Below the pieces are notes generated by a model that ran no database searches, was not told the DNA's origin, and saw nothing but the letters and a program-made list of their open reading frames with translations. Both the position numbers and the translations under genes were made by a program. A stretch of 62,716 bases of DNA from Akkermansia sp. (lineage in GTDB: Bacteria; Verrucomicrobiota; Verrucomicrobiia; Verrucomicrobiales; Akkermansiaceae), in NCBI GenBank assembly GCA_017546445.1, contig JAFYWX010000038.1, forward strand, positions 1 through 62,716. Reading direction: 5' to 3'. This document shows, one piece after another, positions 34,491 through 43,090 of this stretch (position 1 is its first letter; each line of letters starts with the position of its first letter).

Positions 34491-35102
34491 TCAGATCAGA
34501 GAGATAAGTGTGTATACTCCCCACGTGATGAGAAGTAGTATGAAGAGGGGCAGGTGGAAGAAGAAGCCTTGTGATGCCTTGCTGCGCAGGGTGTCCCAGT
34601 CGATTCCACGCCGCTCGTCTATTCCGGGCTTGTAGCGGAATATTTCTGTGTGCCGGTAGCGGCCCGGCACAGAGTACGCTTCCTCGAAATCGTTGATGGC
34701 GCGGTCCAGCTTGGGGATGGCTTCGTTCAACCGCTCATGGAAGGTCTCCGGACTCCATGTCTGGGGGCGCATGCTCGACAATATCTGGAGGTGGCGTTTC
34801 AGACATTCGTTTATCTGCGCTATCTCTGCCTGTTCCCGATCCATGGATTCGAGCTCTCTCTCCAGACGCCGAACGGCATTGTGCAATTTCATGCCAATCT
34901 CGTTCAGGCTTTCATTGAACAAGGTTTTCCTTTCGGTGCTTTCCTCCAGCTCTCTGCGTTGTGCCTCATAGTATTCCGCCTGCTGCCTTGCCTGCTCCAC
35001 TTGCTGCCGCATTTGCTCAGGCGAATGCATGTCCCCCTCGCTTGCTCGCGGGGATAACTCCATCTGGCGGTATGGTGTAGCCTGTCTCATGTGTTGCGGC
35101 AT
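34491..35102 (-). CDS. Coiled-coil protein with C-terminal membrane anchor, unknown
   Basis: 203 residues. Residues about 28-110 form a heptad-rich coiled coil (EQMRQQVEQARQQAEYYEAQ, NAVRRLERELESMDREQAEI), followed by a helix with an acidic face (FHERLNEAIPKLDRAINDFE) and one hydrophobic C-terminal helix (FFFHLPLFILLLITWGVYTLISLI). Tail-anchored in the inner membrane is the simplest reading. It heads a minus-strand run with the small membrane protein, gatC, gatA and thiD; functional connection to translation is not implied. No family recognised. Confidence 0.6.
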   Translation of the reverse strand: MPQHMRQATPYRQMELSPRASEGDMHSPEQMRQQVEQARQQAEYYEAQRRELEESTERKTLFNESLNEIGMKLHNAVRRLERELESMDREQAEIAQINECLKRHLQILSSMRPQTWSPETFHERLNEAIPKLDRAINDFEEAYSVPGRYRHTEIFRYKPGIDERRGIDWDTLRSKASQGFFFHLPLFILLLITWGVYTLISLI

Positions 35103-35180
35103 AGGCTGGTTGTTTCGGGGAAATTAAGAGTTTCGCGGATGTTTGTCAAGTTTATAGGTGAAACTGTTACGATACGATGA

Positions 35181-35215
35181 ACGGCAGAGTCGCCGGGCGT
35201 CTCTGCCGTTGTTTT
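35181..35215. terminator. Hairpin downstream of tRNA-Gly(CCC)
   Basis: ACGGCAGAG and CTCTGCCGT arms, 11-nt loop. The T-rich side (TGTTTTAT) is on the plus strand; on the minus strand, where the tRNA reads, only TCATCG follows. It may act as a processing or termination signal. Confidence 0.4.
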
Positions 35216-35216
35216 A

Positions 35217-35287
35217 TACGGGCGACGGGAATCGAACCCGTGTCTCATGCTTGGGAAGCACGCGTCCTACCATTGAACGACGCCCGC
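35217..35287 (-). tRNA. tRNA-Gly(CCC)
   Basis: 71 nt. The acceptor stem GCGGGCG pairs with CGCCCGT (first pair G-U), with discriminator A. The D arm contains AATGG, the anticodon arm is CGTGC-TTCCCAA-GCATG with anticodon CCC, and the T arm ACGGGTTCGATTCCCGT is perfect. CCA is not encoded. It diverges from the second glycine tRNA. Confidence 0.92.
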
Positions 35288-35370
35288 GTATGAAGCGGGC
35301 AGATTCTAGCGCGAGAATGGGGCTCTGTCAAGTTTAAATAAAAAAAATGTATGTATGTTGAAAATTCTGC

Positions 35371-35399
35371 TTGATATGCGTGTGGGGATGTGTTACCTT
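35371..35399 (+). promoter_or_regulatory. Promoter of tRNA-Gly(TCC)
   Basis: TTGATA, 17-nt spacer, TACCTT, 12 nt before the mature 5' end. Confidence 0.45.
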
Positions 35400-35411
35400 A
35401 CAGCCGAGTTT

Positions 35412-35482
35412 GCGGGTATAGCTTAATGGCAAAGCTCCAGCCTTCCAAGCTGATCATGCGGGTTCGATTCCCGCTACCCGCT
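35412..35482 (+). tRNA. tRNA-Gly(TCC)
   Basis: 71 nt. Acceptor GCGGGTA / TACCCGC, discriminator T. The anticodon arm is CCAGC-CTTCCAA-GCTGA with anticodon TCC and one C-A mismatch at the base of the stem; the T arm GCGGGTTCGATTCCCGC is perfect. CCA not encoded. The gene for a secreted protein begins 28 nt downstream and may be co-transcribed. Confidence 0.93.
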
Positions 35483-35510
35483 TACCCTGTAACAAAAGGG
35501 TGATGCGCGT

Positions 35511-36071
35511 ATGAAAAAGGTACTTTCCATGATTCTGCTTGCTGGCGTGTTGGCCGGTCCGGTCTACTCGGCAGATGTGAATGTCTCCAGTCTGGCTGCA
35601 ATGGCTCAGAAGAACTCTGGAGTGTCTATTGATAAGCTCAGCCTGGCTGTGTATGATGCAGTTAAGGCTCAGCCGGATAAGGCTGCTGATATTTTCCGCA
35701 GTGTGATGTCTCAGCGTTCCAGTTGGAATGTGACCGAGACGTATGCAGTGCTTCGCTCTGTTCTGCTTGCGTCCCCGTCTCTGGAGGCTTCCTTTGTGGA
35801 GGGTATCGCATCTTACCAGGGTGGTTCCTATGACGCTTCTGTAGTTACTTCCAGTGGTTATCAGCTGGTGACAGCTCTGTTCACCATGTCTCAGACTCAG
35901 TCTGTGGCTGCTGCTGTAGCTCAGGGTGTTGTTGGTAGCGCTGTTTCCGGTCGTGCTTCTGCTGGTAATGGTGTCTCTCAGTCTGCCCTTGAGGCGTATG
36001 TGCCTGAGGCTCCCGTTGCTCCTGAGTACTCGGTAACCCCGACTCCGCCTCCCACATCTGCAAATAACTAA
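35511..36071 (+). CDS. Secreted Ala/Ser/Val-rich protein, unknown
   Basis: 186 residues. Signal peptide MKKVLSMILLAGVLAGPVYS-AD, a helical core with regularly spaced small residues (MAQKNSGVSIDKLSLAVYDAVKAQPDKAADIFRS region), then a low-complexity segment (AAAVAQGVVGSAVSGRASAG) and a Pro-rich C-terminus (TPTPPPTSANN). It is the first gene of the exopolysaccharide block, 29 nt ahead of the outer-membrane barrel, so a periplasmic accessory role is plausible but unproven. Confidence 0.65.
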   Translation: MKKVLSMILLAGVLAGPVYSADVNVSSLAAMAQKNSGVSIDKLSLAVYDAVKAQPDKAADIFRSVMSQRSSWNVTETYAVLRSVLLASPSLEASFVEGIASYQGGSYDASVVTSSGYQLVTALFTMSQTQSVAAAVAQGVVGSAVSGRASAGNGVSQSALEAYVPEAPVAPEYSVTPTPPPTSANN

Positions 36072-36100
36072 GGTGTTTGCAGTGTGTAATTGAAGATTGT

Positions 36101-37303
36101 ATGAAGTCTTACTTTTATAAATCGCTTCTGCTTTCCTGTGTGTTTGCAGCAAGCGCAGGTGCTATATCTCTGTATGATATGGCTCCCTCTGTGGGGTTGC
36201 CGGTGTCTCATGCGGTTAAATATAACGCGTATGGGCGCCTGGGCTATGACTCTAACGTGGGGTCGGATACACATGCGGAGGGTCGCTCATCGCTTTATGT
36301 TAATGGTGGGTTCGGAGCATCGTATGCTGATTACGAGTCGGTTGATAAGATTTCATACAGTATCAACATAGGAGCTACCCGTTATCTGCAATCTGCCTCT
36401 TCGGATGATAAGAGGATGTTTGCGGACTGCGGTCTCAGAGCCAGTCTGGTGCATGCATTCACTGCCCGCTCGACCTACACTGGTAGTCTTCACGTTTCCT
36501 ATAGTCCGGAGCCTGATTACGCAAACGGTATTTCGGCGGCTAGTCGACAGGGTGATTGCCTGAACTGGTCTTTCAGTAACGCGTATAATCATTCCATTGA
36601 CAGCCGTCTGTCCTGGAATGTAAGTGCCGGTTACAGTGGTAACACGTATAGCGAGTCTCAATATCAGGATGATGACCGGCAGTATTTGAATACCGGCATC
36701 GGTGCGCGGTACCGCTCATCTGAGTTACTGAGCTACAATGCGAATTTTTCGTATCGCTACGATATTCGTCAGACTGGTTATAATTCCAATAACCTGACGC
36801 TGACTTTAGGATTTAACCGTTCGCTTGACCCGGTTTCCAGCTGTCATGGTAGTATTGGTTTGCAGACCAAATATATCTCAGGTAAGTCACTTTTGACCCC
36901 GAATCTGAATCTGGGGTATAACCGGAAGGTGGCCGAAGGTCTGAACATGAATGCATACCTGACGCTTTCCAATGAGAACGTTGATACGTATCGCGGGGCG
37001 GGGCAGAACTATCTTTCTGACGTAACCTGGCGTGTCGGGGTGAGCTGCAGTTATGTGCTGTCTCCGGATGTATCGTTTTCCTTTGGTATGACGGTGATGC
37101 GCAGGCAGTACTCAGAGGGTACCGGGCGTTTGGAGGATGAAGTGAATACGACAATCAACCCGTCGCTTGGTTTCACATATCGGTTCTCGGATGACCTTGT
37201 GGGCAATATCAACTACCAGTACACGTGGTATGATACTGACCGGAAGGGGGCAGAAGGGTATACTCGTCACAACATTTCAACTGGCTTGACATACAATTTT
37301 TAA
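36101..37303 (+). CDS. Outer-membrane beta-barrel protein
   Basis: 400 residues from the ATG at 36101, where a signal peptide begins (MKSYFYKSLLLSCVFAASAGA); an ATG 24 nt upstream adds only polar residues. The mature chain alternates aromatic/polar strands and turns about every ten residues (GRLGYDSNVGSDTHAEG, LSYNANFSYRYDIRQTGYNS) and ends in GLTYNF, a C-terminal Phe signature for BAM insertion. Similar barrels sit beside Wzc/Wza in PEP-CTERM-associated polysaccharide loci. Its place between a secreted protein and the Wzc kinase suggests a role in polysaccharide secretion. Confidence 0.8.
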   Translation: MKSYFYKSLLLSCVFAASAGAISLYDMAPSVGLPVSHAVKYNAYGRLGYDSNVGSDTHAEGRSSLYVNGGFGASYADYESVDKISYSINIGATRYLQSASSDDKRMFADCGLRASLVHAFTARSTYTGSLHVSYSPEPDYANGISAASRQGDCLNWSFSNAYNHSIDSRLSWNVSAGYSGNTYSESQYQDDDRQYLNTGIGARYRSSELLSYNANFSYRYDIRQTGYNSNNLTLTLGFNRSLDPVSSCHGSIGLQTKYISGKSLLTPNLNLGYNRKVAEGLNMNAYLTLSNENVDTYRGAGQNYLSDVTWRVGVSCSYVLSPDVSFSFGMTVMRRQYSEGTGRLEDEVNTTINPSLGFTYRFSDDLVGNINYQYTWYDTDRKGAEGYTRHNISTGLTYNF

Positions 37304-37316
37304 CTCATACCTGTTA

Positions 37317-37355
37317 AGCAGGAGGTGATGTAGGAACATCTCCTCCTGCTTTTTT
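37317..37355 (+). terminator. Terminator after the beta-barrel gene
   Basis: AGCAGGAGGTGATGT pairs with ACATCTCCTCCTGCT around a 5-nt loop, followed by TTTTTAC. It separates the barrel gene from the kinase gene, whose ATG lies 21 nt further. Confidence 0.85.
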
Positions 37356-37375
37356 ACATCTTCGCTAAGCTATAT

Positions 37376-39604
37376 ATGGAAAAGGAAGCTAATTCTTCAA
37401 TACAGTCAGAGGCAATCTTGCATGCGCAGGACTACATGCAGGTGTTGCGCAGTCGTTGGAAGACAATTCTGCTTGTCTTCTTGCTTGTGTTTGTAAGTAG
37501 TGCCGTCATCACCAAGATGATGACGCCTAAGTACATGAGCGGTATGTCCTTTGAAATTAAGCAGCCGCGAGACTTGATTAATGTGGCAGTGGGTGGCGAA
37601 GGTAATCCGATTGCTGCAATGGGGGATAGCGCTGCTTACATGCAGACCCAGTTCGAAATTCTGGTATCTCAGCAGAATTTGATTGCAGTGGCAAACAAGC
37701 TTGACCTTCCGAATGAGTGGCAGGTGGATGAGACCACCGCTTCCGGTATTCTGATGGGGATGATTCGAGTGATGCCCCGTAAGAACACCAACCTGGTTGA
37801 CATTACCGTTACCTCGAATGACCCCCGTGTTTCGCAACAGGTGTGCCAGGCTGTAGTGGATTGCTATAAGGAGCTTCGTGAGGAAAAGGAAAATGCCGTT
37901 ATCAACGAGGCTATTAACAAGCGCTACGAGGTGCTGCGTTCGCGCCAGGATGAACTGGAGCGCAAGGCTGATGTAGTGCGCCAGTATATTCGCTCTGGTA
38001 AATATATTCAGGGTATGTGGAATGATAATGGGCATGGGGTGCCTATTTCGACTGGTGCAGAGGAACAGTCCCTTCAGCAGCTGAATAATTCCAAGCTCGC
38101 CATGGAGACAGAGATTGCCCAGATGACGGTGCATATTGGTAAGCTGCAGGATTTGAAGGATGCCGAGCTGCTGAGCTATGTAACCCGCACGGGCTTGCTG
38201 ACTGCAGAGTCATACTGCTCTGCGAAGGTGCGTGAGCTCAACAACCGTTACACGGAAGAGGAAACAAACCGTGCTCAGATGCTTCTGAGTGGTTACGGTG
38301 CCCGCCACCCCAATGTGGTTCGCCTTGATGAGCAGCACAAGACCACGCGTGACCAGCTGTATGCAGAATTGGTCGGTATGCGTGATGCCATGGTGGACCA
38401 GCTTGACGTGAAGAAGTCTGAATTGAAGGACGTGGAGAGCCGCTATGCCCAGGCTCGCGATAATCTGCGTGATAAGACTCTTGAAGACCAGAAGGTGAAG
38501 AATGCCTTGCAGGAATATGCAGCTGAAAAGGCCCGTTACGATAAGCTTGAGAACGACTACATTGCAGATAAGATGCGTCTGATGGCTCCTCGTACCAGCC
38601 TGGAGGTATACAGCCGCCCCGGTCTGCCCGGCGCTCCCAGCAGCCCCAATTATCGACTGAACCTTATTGTGGGTGCTGTGATTGGCCTGCTGGCCGGTAT
38701 CGTGGTAGCCTTCATTGGTAACTACTTTGATACGTCCATTAAGACTCTTGAGGACGCAGAGCGTAGCCTGGGTCTGCCGGTGCTGGGTGTGATTCCCCAG
38801 GATGCAGGTCTGCTGATTATGCAGGGTGGCGATAGCCCGGATGCTGAGGCCTACCGTATTCTGCGAACGAATATCGAGCTTAAGAAAGATTTGTACAAGG
38901 CTACGACGATTGTTGTTGTCTCTGCTAACGCAGGTGAAGGTAAGACAACTACGCTGAGTAATCTGGCATTCGTGTTCGCCCAGGCTGGCTACAGTACGCT
39001 GATGATGGACGCAGACTTGCGCCGTCCCCGCCTGGCTCGTTACGCAGAGCTCAAGAGTGACGTGGGGCTGTCTTCCTACCTGGCAGAGGGTGTCGACCTG
39101 AAGGATGTTGTGTTCCAGACCGGGCATCCCAACCTTTACATGCTGCCCAGCGGTCCGATTCCTGTTGACCCCAGTGGTCTGATTGGTTCCCACCGCATGC
39201 AGACGCTTATCTCTGAGGTTTCCAGACGATTCGATATTGTGCTGGTTGACTCTCCGCCTGTGCTGGGTGTGAGCGATGCATCCCTGCTGGTGAGCCGGGC
39301 AGATGCCACGTTGCTGGTGCTTCAGCCTCGTAAGATGCCGATTAAGGCTCTGCAGCGTGCAAAGACCCTGGTTCAGAACGCAGGTGGCCAGATTATGGGC
39401 CTCGTGATGAATAATGTGGATATCAGCGGTGATACGCAGTACCAGTATTACACCACATACTACTCTTACTACAGCAAGGGTGATGTCCGCAAGGAACCCA
39501 AGCCTTCTGATCGTAAGTCTTCCGAGAGTCAGGCTGCTGACCGCAAGCCGGAGACGAAGGTGGCTTCCCGTTCTGCTTCTCATTCGAACGATGAACTGTA
39601 TTAA
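37376..39604 (+). CDS. Wzc-type polysaccharide co-polymerase / BY-kinase
   Basis: 742 residues. An N-terminal Wzz domain has membrane helices near 28-48 (WKTILLVFLLVFVSSAVITKM region) and 427-450, with a long periplasmic coiled coil between them. The cytoplasmic bacterial tyrosine kinase domain has Walker A ANAGEGKTT (about 518), Walker A' LMMDADLRRPRLARY (about 545) and Walker B IVLVDSPPVLGVSD (about 622). A C-terminal tyrosine cluster (YQYYTTYYSYY, about 687) is the autophosphorylation site. It sets chain length and drives export of capsule or exopolysaccharide. The Wza-type gene follows 9 nt later. Confidence 0.93.
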   Translation: MEKEANSSIQSEAILHAQDYMQVLRSRWKTILLVFLLVFVSSAVITKMMTPKYMSGMSFEIKQPRDLINVAVGGEGNPIAAMGDSAAYMQTQFEILVSQQNLIAVANKLDLPNEWQVDETTASGILMGMIRVMPRKNTNLVDITVTSNDPRVSQQVCQAVVDCYKELREEKENAVINEAINKRYEVLRSRQDELERKADVVRQYIRSGKYIQGMWNDNGHGVPISTGAEEQSLQQLNNSKLAMETEIAQMTVHIGKLQDLKDAELLSYVTRTGLLTAESYCSAKVRELNNRYTEEETNRAQMLLSGYGARHPNVVRLDEQHKTTRDQLYAELVGMRDAMVDQLDVKKSELKDVESRYAQARDNLRDKTLEDQKVKNALQEYAAEKARYDKLENDYIADKMRLMAPRTSLEVYSRPGLPGAPSSPNYRLNLIVGAVIGLLAGIVVAFIGNYFDTSIKTLEDAERSLGLPVLGVIPQDAGLLIMQGGDSPDAEAYRILRTNIELKKDLYKATTIVVVSANAGEGKTTTLSNLAFVFAQAGYSTLMMDADLRRPRLARYAELKSDVGLSSYLAEGVDLKDVVFQTGHPNLYMLPSGPIPVDPSGLIGSHRMQTLISEVSRRFDIVLVDSPPVLGVSDASLLVSRADATLLVLQPRKMPIKALQRAKTLVQNAGGQIMGLVMNNVDISGDTQYQYYTTYYSYYSKGDVRKEPKPSDRKSSESQAADRKPETKVASRSASHSNDELY

Positions 39605-39613
39605 AAGTAATAT

Positions 39614-40231
39614 ATGAAAAATCTGATTATGAAATATTTGATGCTGGCAGTGGTAGGGCTGCTTCTGATGCCGGTGTTCGCCCAGGACGCCGCAACGGAG
39701 CCTCGTGCTACAAAGGGTGGTACGGTGACGGTCCAGTTCAAGAATATTCCCAGTGAGGATGTTAACAATGTGAATGGCGATTATCCCGTAAGCCGTGAAG
39801 ATGGCACCATTTCCATGCCTTACTTGTCTGGGCGTGTGAGCGTGACTGGGCTGACCGCCCGCCAGGTGGAGAATAAACTCCGCTCACTGTACCTTGCTCA
39901 GGAGATATACTCTGACCCCATCATTATGGCAAATGTCGGCCCGAAGGGTGAGGCTGCTGTTGACTCCCGCTATGTGCAGGTGGCAGGTTATGTGGCCGGT
40001 AAGAAGAATCTGCCGTACCGTGAAGGTATGACCCTGATTCAGGCTCTGATTGAGTGCGGTGATATCACGGACTTCGGCTCTCGTAAGATTCAGGTGACCC
40101 GTGGCAAGGTGACTCGTACGTACGATTATTTCAGTGCCCGAGACCGTTCCATCAAGCTGCTGCCGAGCGACTCGATTTACGTGCCTCGCAGACCTGCGTT
40201 TGAAGGGCGCCCGGACAAGATTGGTCCGTAA
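39614..40231 (+). CDS. Polysaccharide export protein (Wza-like, single SLBB)
   Basis: 205 residues. Signal peptide ending VFA-QD; there is no lipobox Cys, unlike E. coli Wza. Poly_export domain about 30-100 (GTVTVQFKNIPSEDVNNVNGDYPVS, ISMPYLSGRVSVTGLT), then one SLBB domain (VQVAGYVAGKKNLPYREGMTLIQAL). The short chain lacks the C-terminal helix that forms the Wza outer-membrane pore, so the outer-membrane conduit may be another protein, perhaps the beta-barrel two genes upstream. It is followed by a strong terminator. Confidence 0.9.
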   Translation: MKNLIMKYLMLAVVGLLLMPVFAQDAATEPRATKGGTVTVQFKNIPSEDVNNVNGDYPVSREDGTISMPYLSGRVSVTGLTARQVENKLRSLYLAQEIYSDPIIMANVGPKGEAAVDSRYVQVAGYVAGKKNLPYREGMTLIQALIECGDITDFGSRKIQVTRGKVTRTYDYFSARDRSIKLLPSDSIYVPRRPAFEGRPDKIGP

Positions 40232-40252
40232 TCTCTGAGAAGAAACGACAAT

Positions 40253-40287
40253 AGCTCCGGACTCTGTGCCGGAGCTTATTTTTATTT
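40253..40287 (+). terminator. Terminator after the Wza-like gene
   Basis: AGCTCCGG and CCGGAGCT arms, then TATTTTTATTTAT. Confidence 0.85.
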
Positions 40288-40299
40288 ATATTTCCGGCC

Positions 40300-41412
40300 G
40301 TGCGGGGGCAGTGCAAAAAGAAACTGCTTATATTGAGCATCGGGTATGGGCAGGGGCATCATGCTGCTGCTGCTGCGGTGCAGGAGCATTATGCAGCTCA
40401 TGGGTGGAGCACCCGCGTGGTAGATGTCTGCGAGCATGCTCAGCCGCGGGCGTTTCGCCTCACTCAGCATTTTTATGATTTCTGTGTTCGCCGTGCTCCC
40501 TGGTTGTGGGGGGTCACCTATTCGCTCACGGATACCGCGGATTGGTCACTTCTGGTGAGGAGCCCGTTCTTGCGGAGGGTGCTTGCCTGCCTGCGGGATA
40601 TACTGCATGAGGAAACTCCGGAGCTGGTAATATGCACGTATCCGCTATTTGCCTACATGCTGGATGAGTTGAAGCGCCGCGGGGAAAGCACGCCTCCTTA
40701 CGCAGTGTTGGTGACGGATGCCATAGAAATCAGTCGTCCGTGGATGCGTTCCAGGTGCCCGCTGGTGCTGCTGCCGGATGCCTTTTCGTGCAACATGGTG
40801 AGGGCACGCTATGGCCTGGGGGAGGATAATGCAGTTGCTGCTGGTTTCCCGGTGCGAGAGGCCTTTGTGCCGTCTGCGGACAGGTTGCCTCCAGGCGCGG
40901 ACTATTTGCGGATAGTCTACGGTGCTTACCGGCAGACTGGCGGGGTGCTGGCAGATATACGCGGGCTATTGGATACCTTTCCCCAGTTGCGCCTGAGTGT
41001 CATTGCGGGGCGCCGCTACCGGATGCTTCAGAGATATTTTGCGGCGTATTGTGAGGCCGGGCGGCTGGAGGTGTTTGCCTCCACTACGCGCATGGCAGAG
41101 CTGCTGGCGCAGAGTCATTTTTATGTGGGAAAAGCAGGGGCTGCAACGTTGTTTGAGTGTTATGCTGCTCATGTGCCGGTTCTTGTGAATTTTACTCTGC
41201 CGGGGCAGGAGCGCGGGAATCTGGACCTGCTGCTGCAGGATGGCGCAGGCTGTCATGTGGAATCCACAGCTCATTTGATTGCGACGGTGCAGGGCATGCT
41301 TCGCAGTGGGGCGCGTGGATGGTTGTTGCTGCATGCTGCGATGCTGCAGGCCGGCCGCTCTGGCAGCGCCGCACGCATTGCCCAGGCTGTGAGACAGAAA
41401 TACGGAATATGA
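40300..41412 (+). CDS. MGDG-synthase-like glycosyltransferase
   Basis: 370 residues from a GTG start 12 nt past the terminator stem-loop. The N-terminal domain matches MGDG synthase (LLILSIGYGQGHHAAAAAVQEHY, CTYPLFAYMLDELKRRG, VLVTDAIEISRPWM). The C-terminal GT28-like donor site is LLAQSHFYVGKAGAATLFECYAAHVPVLV. Relatives (UgtP, MurG kin) add hexose to diacylglycerol or lipid carriers; the acceptor here is unknown. The stop overlaps the coaX start (ATGA). The usual glycine- and glutamate-containing donor motif is changed (GAATLFE, PGQERGN), but is present. Confidence 0.85.
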   Translation: MRGQCKKKLLILSIGYGQGHHAAAAAVQEHYAAHGWSTRVVDVCEHAQPRAFRLTQHFYDFCVRRAPWLWGVTYSLTDTADWSLLVRSPFLRRVLACLRDILHEETPELVICTYPLFAYMLDELKRRGESTPPYAVLVTDAIEISRPWMRSRCPLVLLPDAFSCNMVRARYGLGEDNAVAAGFPVREAFVPSADRLPPGADYLRIVYGAYRQTGGVLADIRGLLDTFPQLRLSVIAGRRYRMLQRYFAAYCEAGRLEVFASTTRMAELLAQSHFYVGKAGAATLFECYAAHVPVLVNFTLPGQERGNLDLLLQDGAGCHVESTAHLIATVQGMLRSGARGWLLLHAAMLQAGRSGSAARIAQAVRQKYGI

Positions 41413-42158
41413 AGAAGCTGGATACATGTTTGCTGATAGATAACTCAAACTCCCGCACAAAGTTTGCACTGAGCACTGCGGATGGTATTGGTGCGCCCCG
41501 TATTCTCCCTACGGAGGAATTAGCTGCACCGGCAATCAGGACTTTGCTTGCTGATTGGTGCTTCGGCCGCGTTTATGCTTGCTCTGTAGTGCCGGCCGCC
41601 AGGGAGATTATATCAGATGCTCTGGCTGAATATCCTGTCCGCTGGCTGACTCATGATTCCGTTTCCCTGGTCGATTTTTCTGCGTATCCGGGGGTATCAA
41701 CCCTGGGGGCTGATCGCATAGCCAATGCTCTGGCGGCTGTTGCTCATGCCCCGTTGCCCCTGGTGGCGGTTGATATGGGCACGGCGACCACCTTCGAGGT
41801 GGTGGTGCAGGGCGGGGGTGCCCCAATCTTTGTCGGGGGTATTATAACCCCAGGTTTTAAATCATTTGCGGCGTGCCTGCCTGCAAACACGGCCATGCTG
41901 CCTGCTGTGGAGTCCGGCGCCCCGTCTCATTTCATTGGCCGCTCCACCCGTGAGGCTATGTCGGCTGGTGTGGTGGCCGGTTATGCCGGTTTGCTTGATT
42001 CTTTGCTGGATGGTATTGAAAATGAACTGGGAGAAAGCGTTTCTGTTGTGTTCACGGGTGGGGATGCTTCTCTGTTCGCACCGCTGATGCGTCATCGTGG
42101 TAAATGCGTTGCATCCCTTACGCTTCAAGGTCTTGCGCGCTGGGCCTGCTCGCTCTGA
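41409..42158 (+). CDS. coaX: Type III pantothenate kinase
   Basis: 249 residues; the ATG at 41409 overlaps the upstream stop by 4 nt. It phosphorylates pantothenate, the first step of CoA synthesis. Motifs: LLIDNSNSRTKFAL (phosphate loop, Asn/Asp), STLGADRIANALAAV, LVAVDMGTATTFEVV and FVGGIITPGFKSF. CoaX-type kinases are feedback-resistant and need a monovalent cation. The next gene, acpP, uses the CoA-derived prosthetic group, though it has its own promoter. Confidence 0.93.
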   Translation: MKKLDTCLLIDNSNSRTKFALSTADGIGAPRILPTEELAAPAIRTLLADWCFGRVYACSVVPAAREIISDALAEYPVRWLTHDSVSLVDFSAYPGVSTLGADRIANALAAVAHAPLPLVAVDMGTATTFEVVVQGGGAPIFVGGIITPGFKSFAACLPANTAMLPAVESGAPSHFIGRSTREAMSAGVVAGYAGLLDSLLDGIENELGESVSVVFTGGDASLFAPLMRHRGKCVASLTLQGLARWACSL

Positions 42159-42201
42159 AATGCCTTTTTTCGTTTTTTTGAGCACGCTTTAGTTTTTTTT
42201 G

Positions 42202-42230
42202 TTGCAAGAACGTGTGGAACGCGCTAGAAT
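42202..42230 (+). promoter_or_regulatory. acpP promoter
   Basis: TTGCAA, 17-nt spacer, TAGAAT; ATG 27 nt later, so a leader of about 20 nt. Confidence 0.6.
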
Positions 42231-42257
42231 GATGGCACCTAAAATCTGTCAATTCTT

Positions 42258-42497
42258 ATGTCCGACAATATTGAATCCCAGGTAAAAGAAATCATCGCTG
42301 CTCAGCTCAGCGTTGATCCCGAAAAAGTGACCTCCGATGCCAAGTTCATCGAAGATCTCGGTGCAGACTCTCTTGACACCGTAGAGCTCGTGATGGCTTT
42401 CGAGGATAAGTTCTCCGTGGAGGTTCCCGACGAAGACGCTGAGAAGCTTAAGTCTGTGGCCGACGTGGTTGCTTACATTGAGGCAAACAAGGCCTGA
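42258..42497 (+). CDS. acpP: Acyl carrier protein
   Basis: 79 residues, very acidic, four helices. The phosphopantetheine attachment site is [16 protein letters not shown] with Ser38. It carries growing acyl chains in fatty acid synthesis. Clear stop and a GC-rich terminator-like hairpin downstream. No other fab gene is in the window, unusual compared with the common fabD-fabG-acpP-fabF order. Confidence 0.97.
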   Translation: MSDNIESQVKEIIAAQLSVDPEKVTSDAKFIEDLGADSLDTVELVMAFEDKFSVEVPDEDAEKLKSVADVVAYIEANKA

Positions 42498-42522
42498 TAG
42501 GCCCGGTGACTTTTTCGCTAAC

Positions 42523-42562
42523 GGGCGGTTCCTCCATGCAGGCGGGGCCGCCCTTTGTTTTC
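42523..42562 (+). terminator. acpP terminator
   Basis: GGGCGG and CCGCCC arms around a 19-nt loop, followed by TTTGTTTT. It helps set the start of the next gene at 42566, after the stem. Confidence 0.55.
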
Positions 42563-42565
42563 CCG

Positions 42566-43090
42566 ATGAACCGGAGCTCCATAGAATATGCGTTGCATCA
42601 CACCCGGGTGCTCTATGTGCCTGATCGGCGCATCGATTCATTCGGTGATACCCGGTTCAATTTCCGGTTGATAACTGAACCCATGGATGAGGTGGGTGCG
42701 TGCCGGGTGCGCAGTGGCTGGGTGGAGGCATGCCGTCCGCGTATTTTGCGCCCTGCGGATTTATGTGGGGTGGAGACAGAAGGATTCAGTGCGGATGCAG
42801 CGCGCTTCTTTGAATGGATGGAGGCGCATGGTGCGGGCATGAAGGCCCTGTTTGAATACGGGTTTCGTTTTGGCCGTTCGGATGTGCAGGAAGAGCTGGT
42901 GCATGATGCATTTCCGGAGGTGGAAGAGCGGGTGGTGAAGGAAGCCTTGTCTTCTGGAGACCCTTTCAGAGCAGTTGTTGCCGGGGTGGATGATGCCTGG
43001 GAGGTGTCTCTGCTTTGCTTTATGATGGAAATGATACAGAATTCTCATGAAATCAATATTTTCGATTTTCGCCGTCGCGGGCTTATTTAG
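42566..43090 (+). CDS. Hypothetical cytoplasmic protein
   Basis: 174 residues from the ATG at 42566; GTG at 42506 and ATG at 42536 are in frame but lie before or within the acpP terminator stem. No membrane segment or signal. The chain is acidic with alternating helix-rich stretches (FSADAARFFEWMEAHGAGMKALFEYG, EELVHDAFPEVEERVVKEAL) and ends in INIFDFRRRGLI. I do not recognise a family. It overlaps the LysM gene by 44 nt, so translation of the two is probably coupled. Confidence 0.55.
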   Translation: MNRSSIEYALHHTRVLYVPDRRIDSFGDTRFNFRLITEPMDEVGACRVRSGWVEACRPRILRPADLCGVETEGFSADAARFFEWMEAHGAGMKALFEYGFRFGRSDVQEELVHDAFPEVEERVVKEALSSGDPFRAVVAGVDDAWEVSLLCFMMEMIQNSHEINIFDFRRRGLI

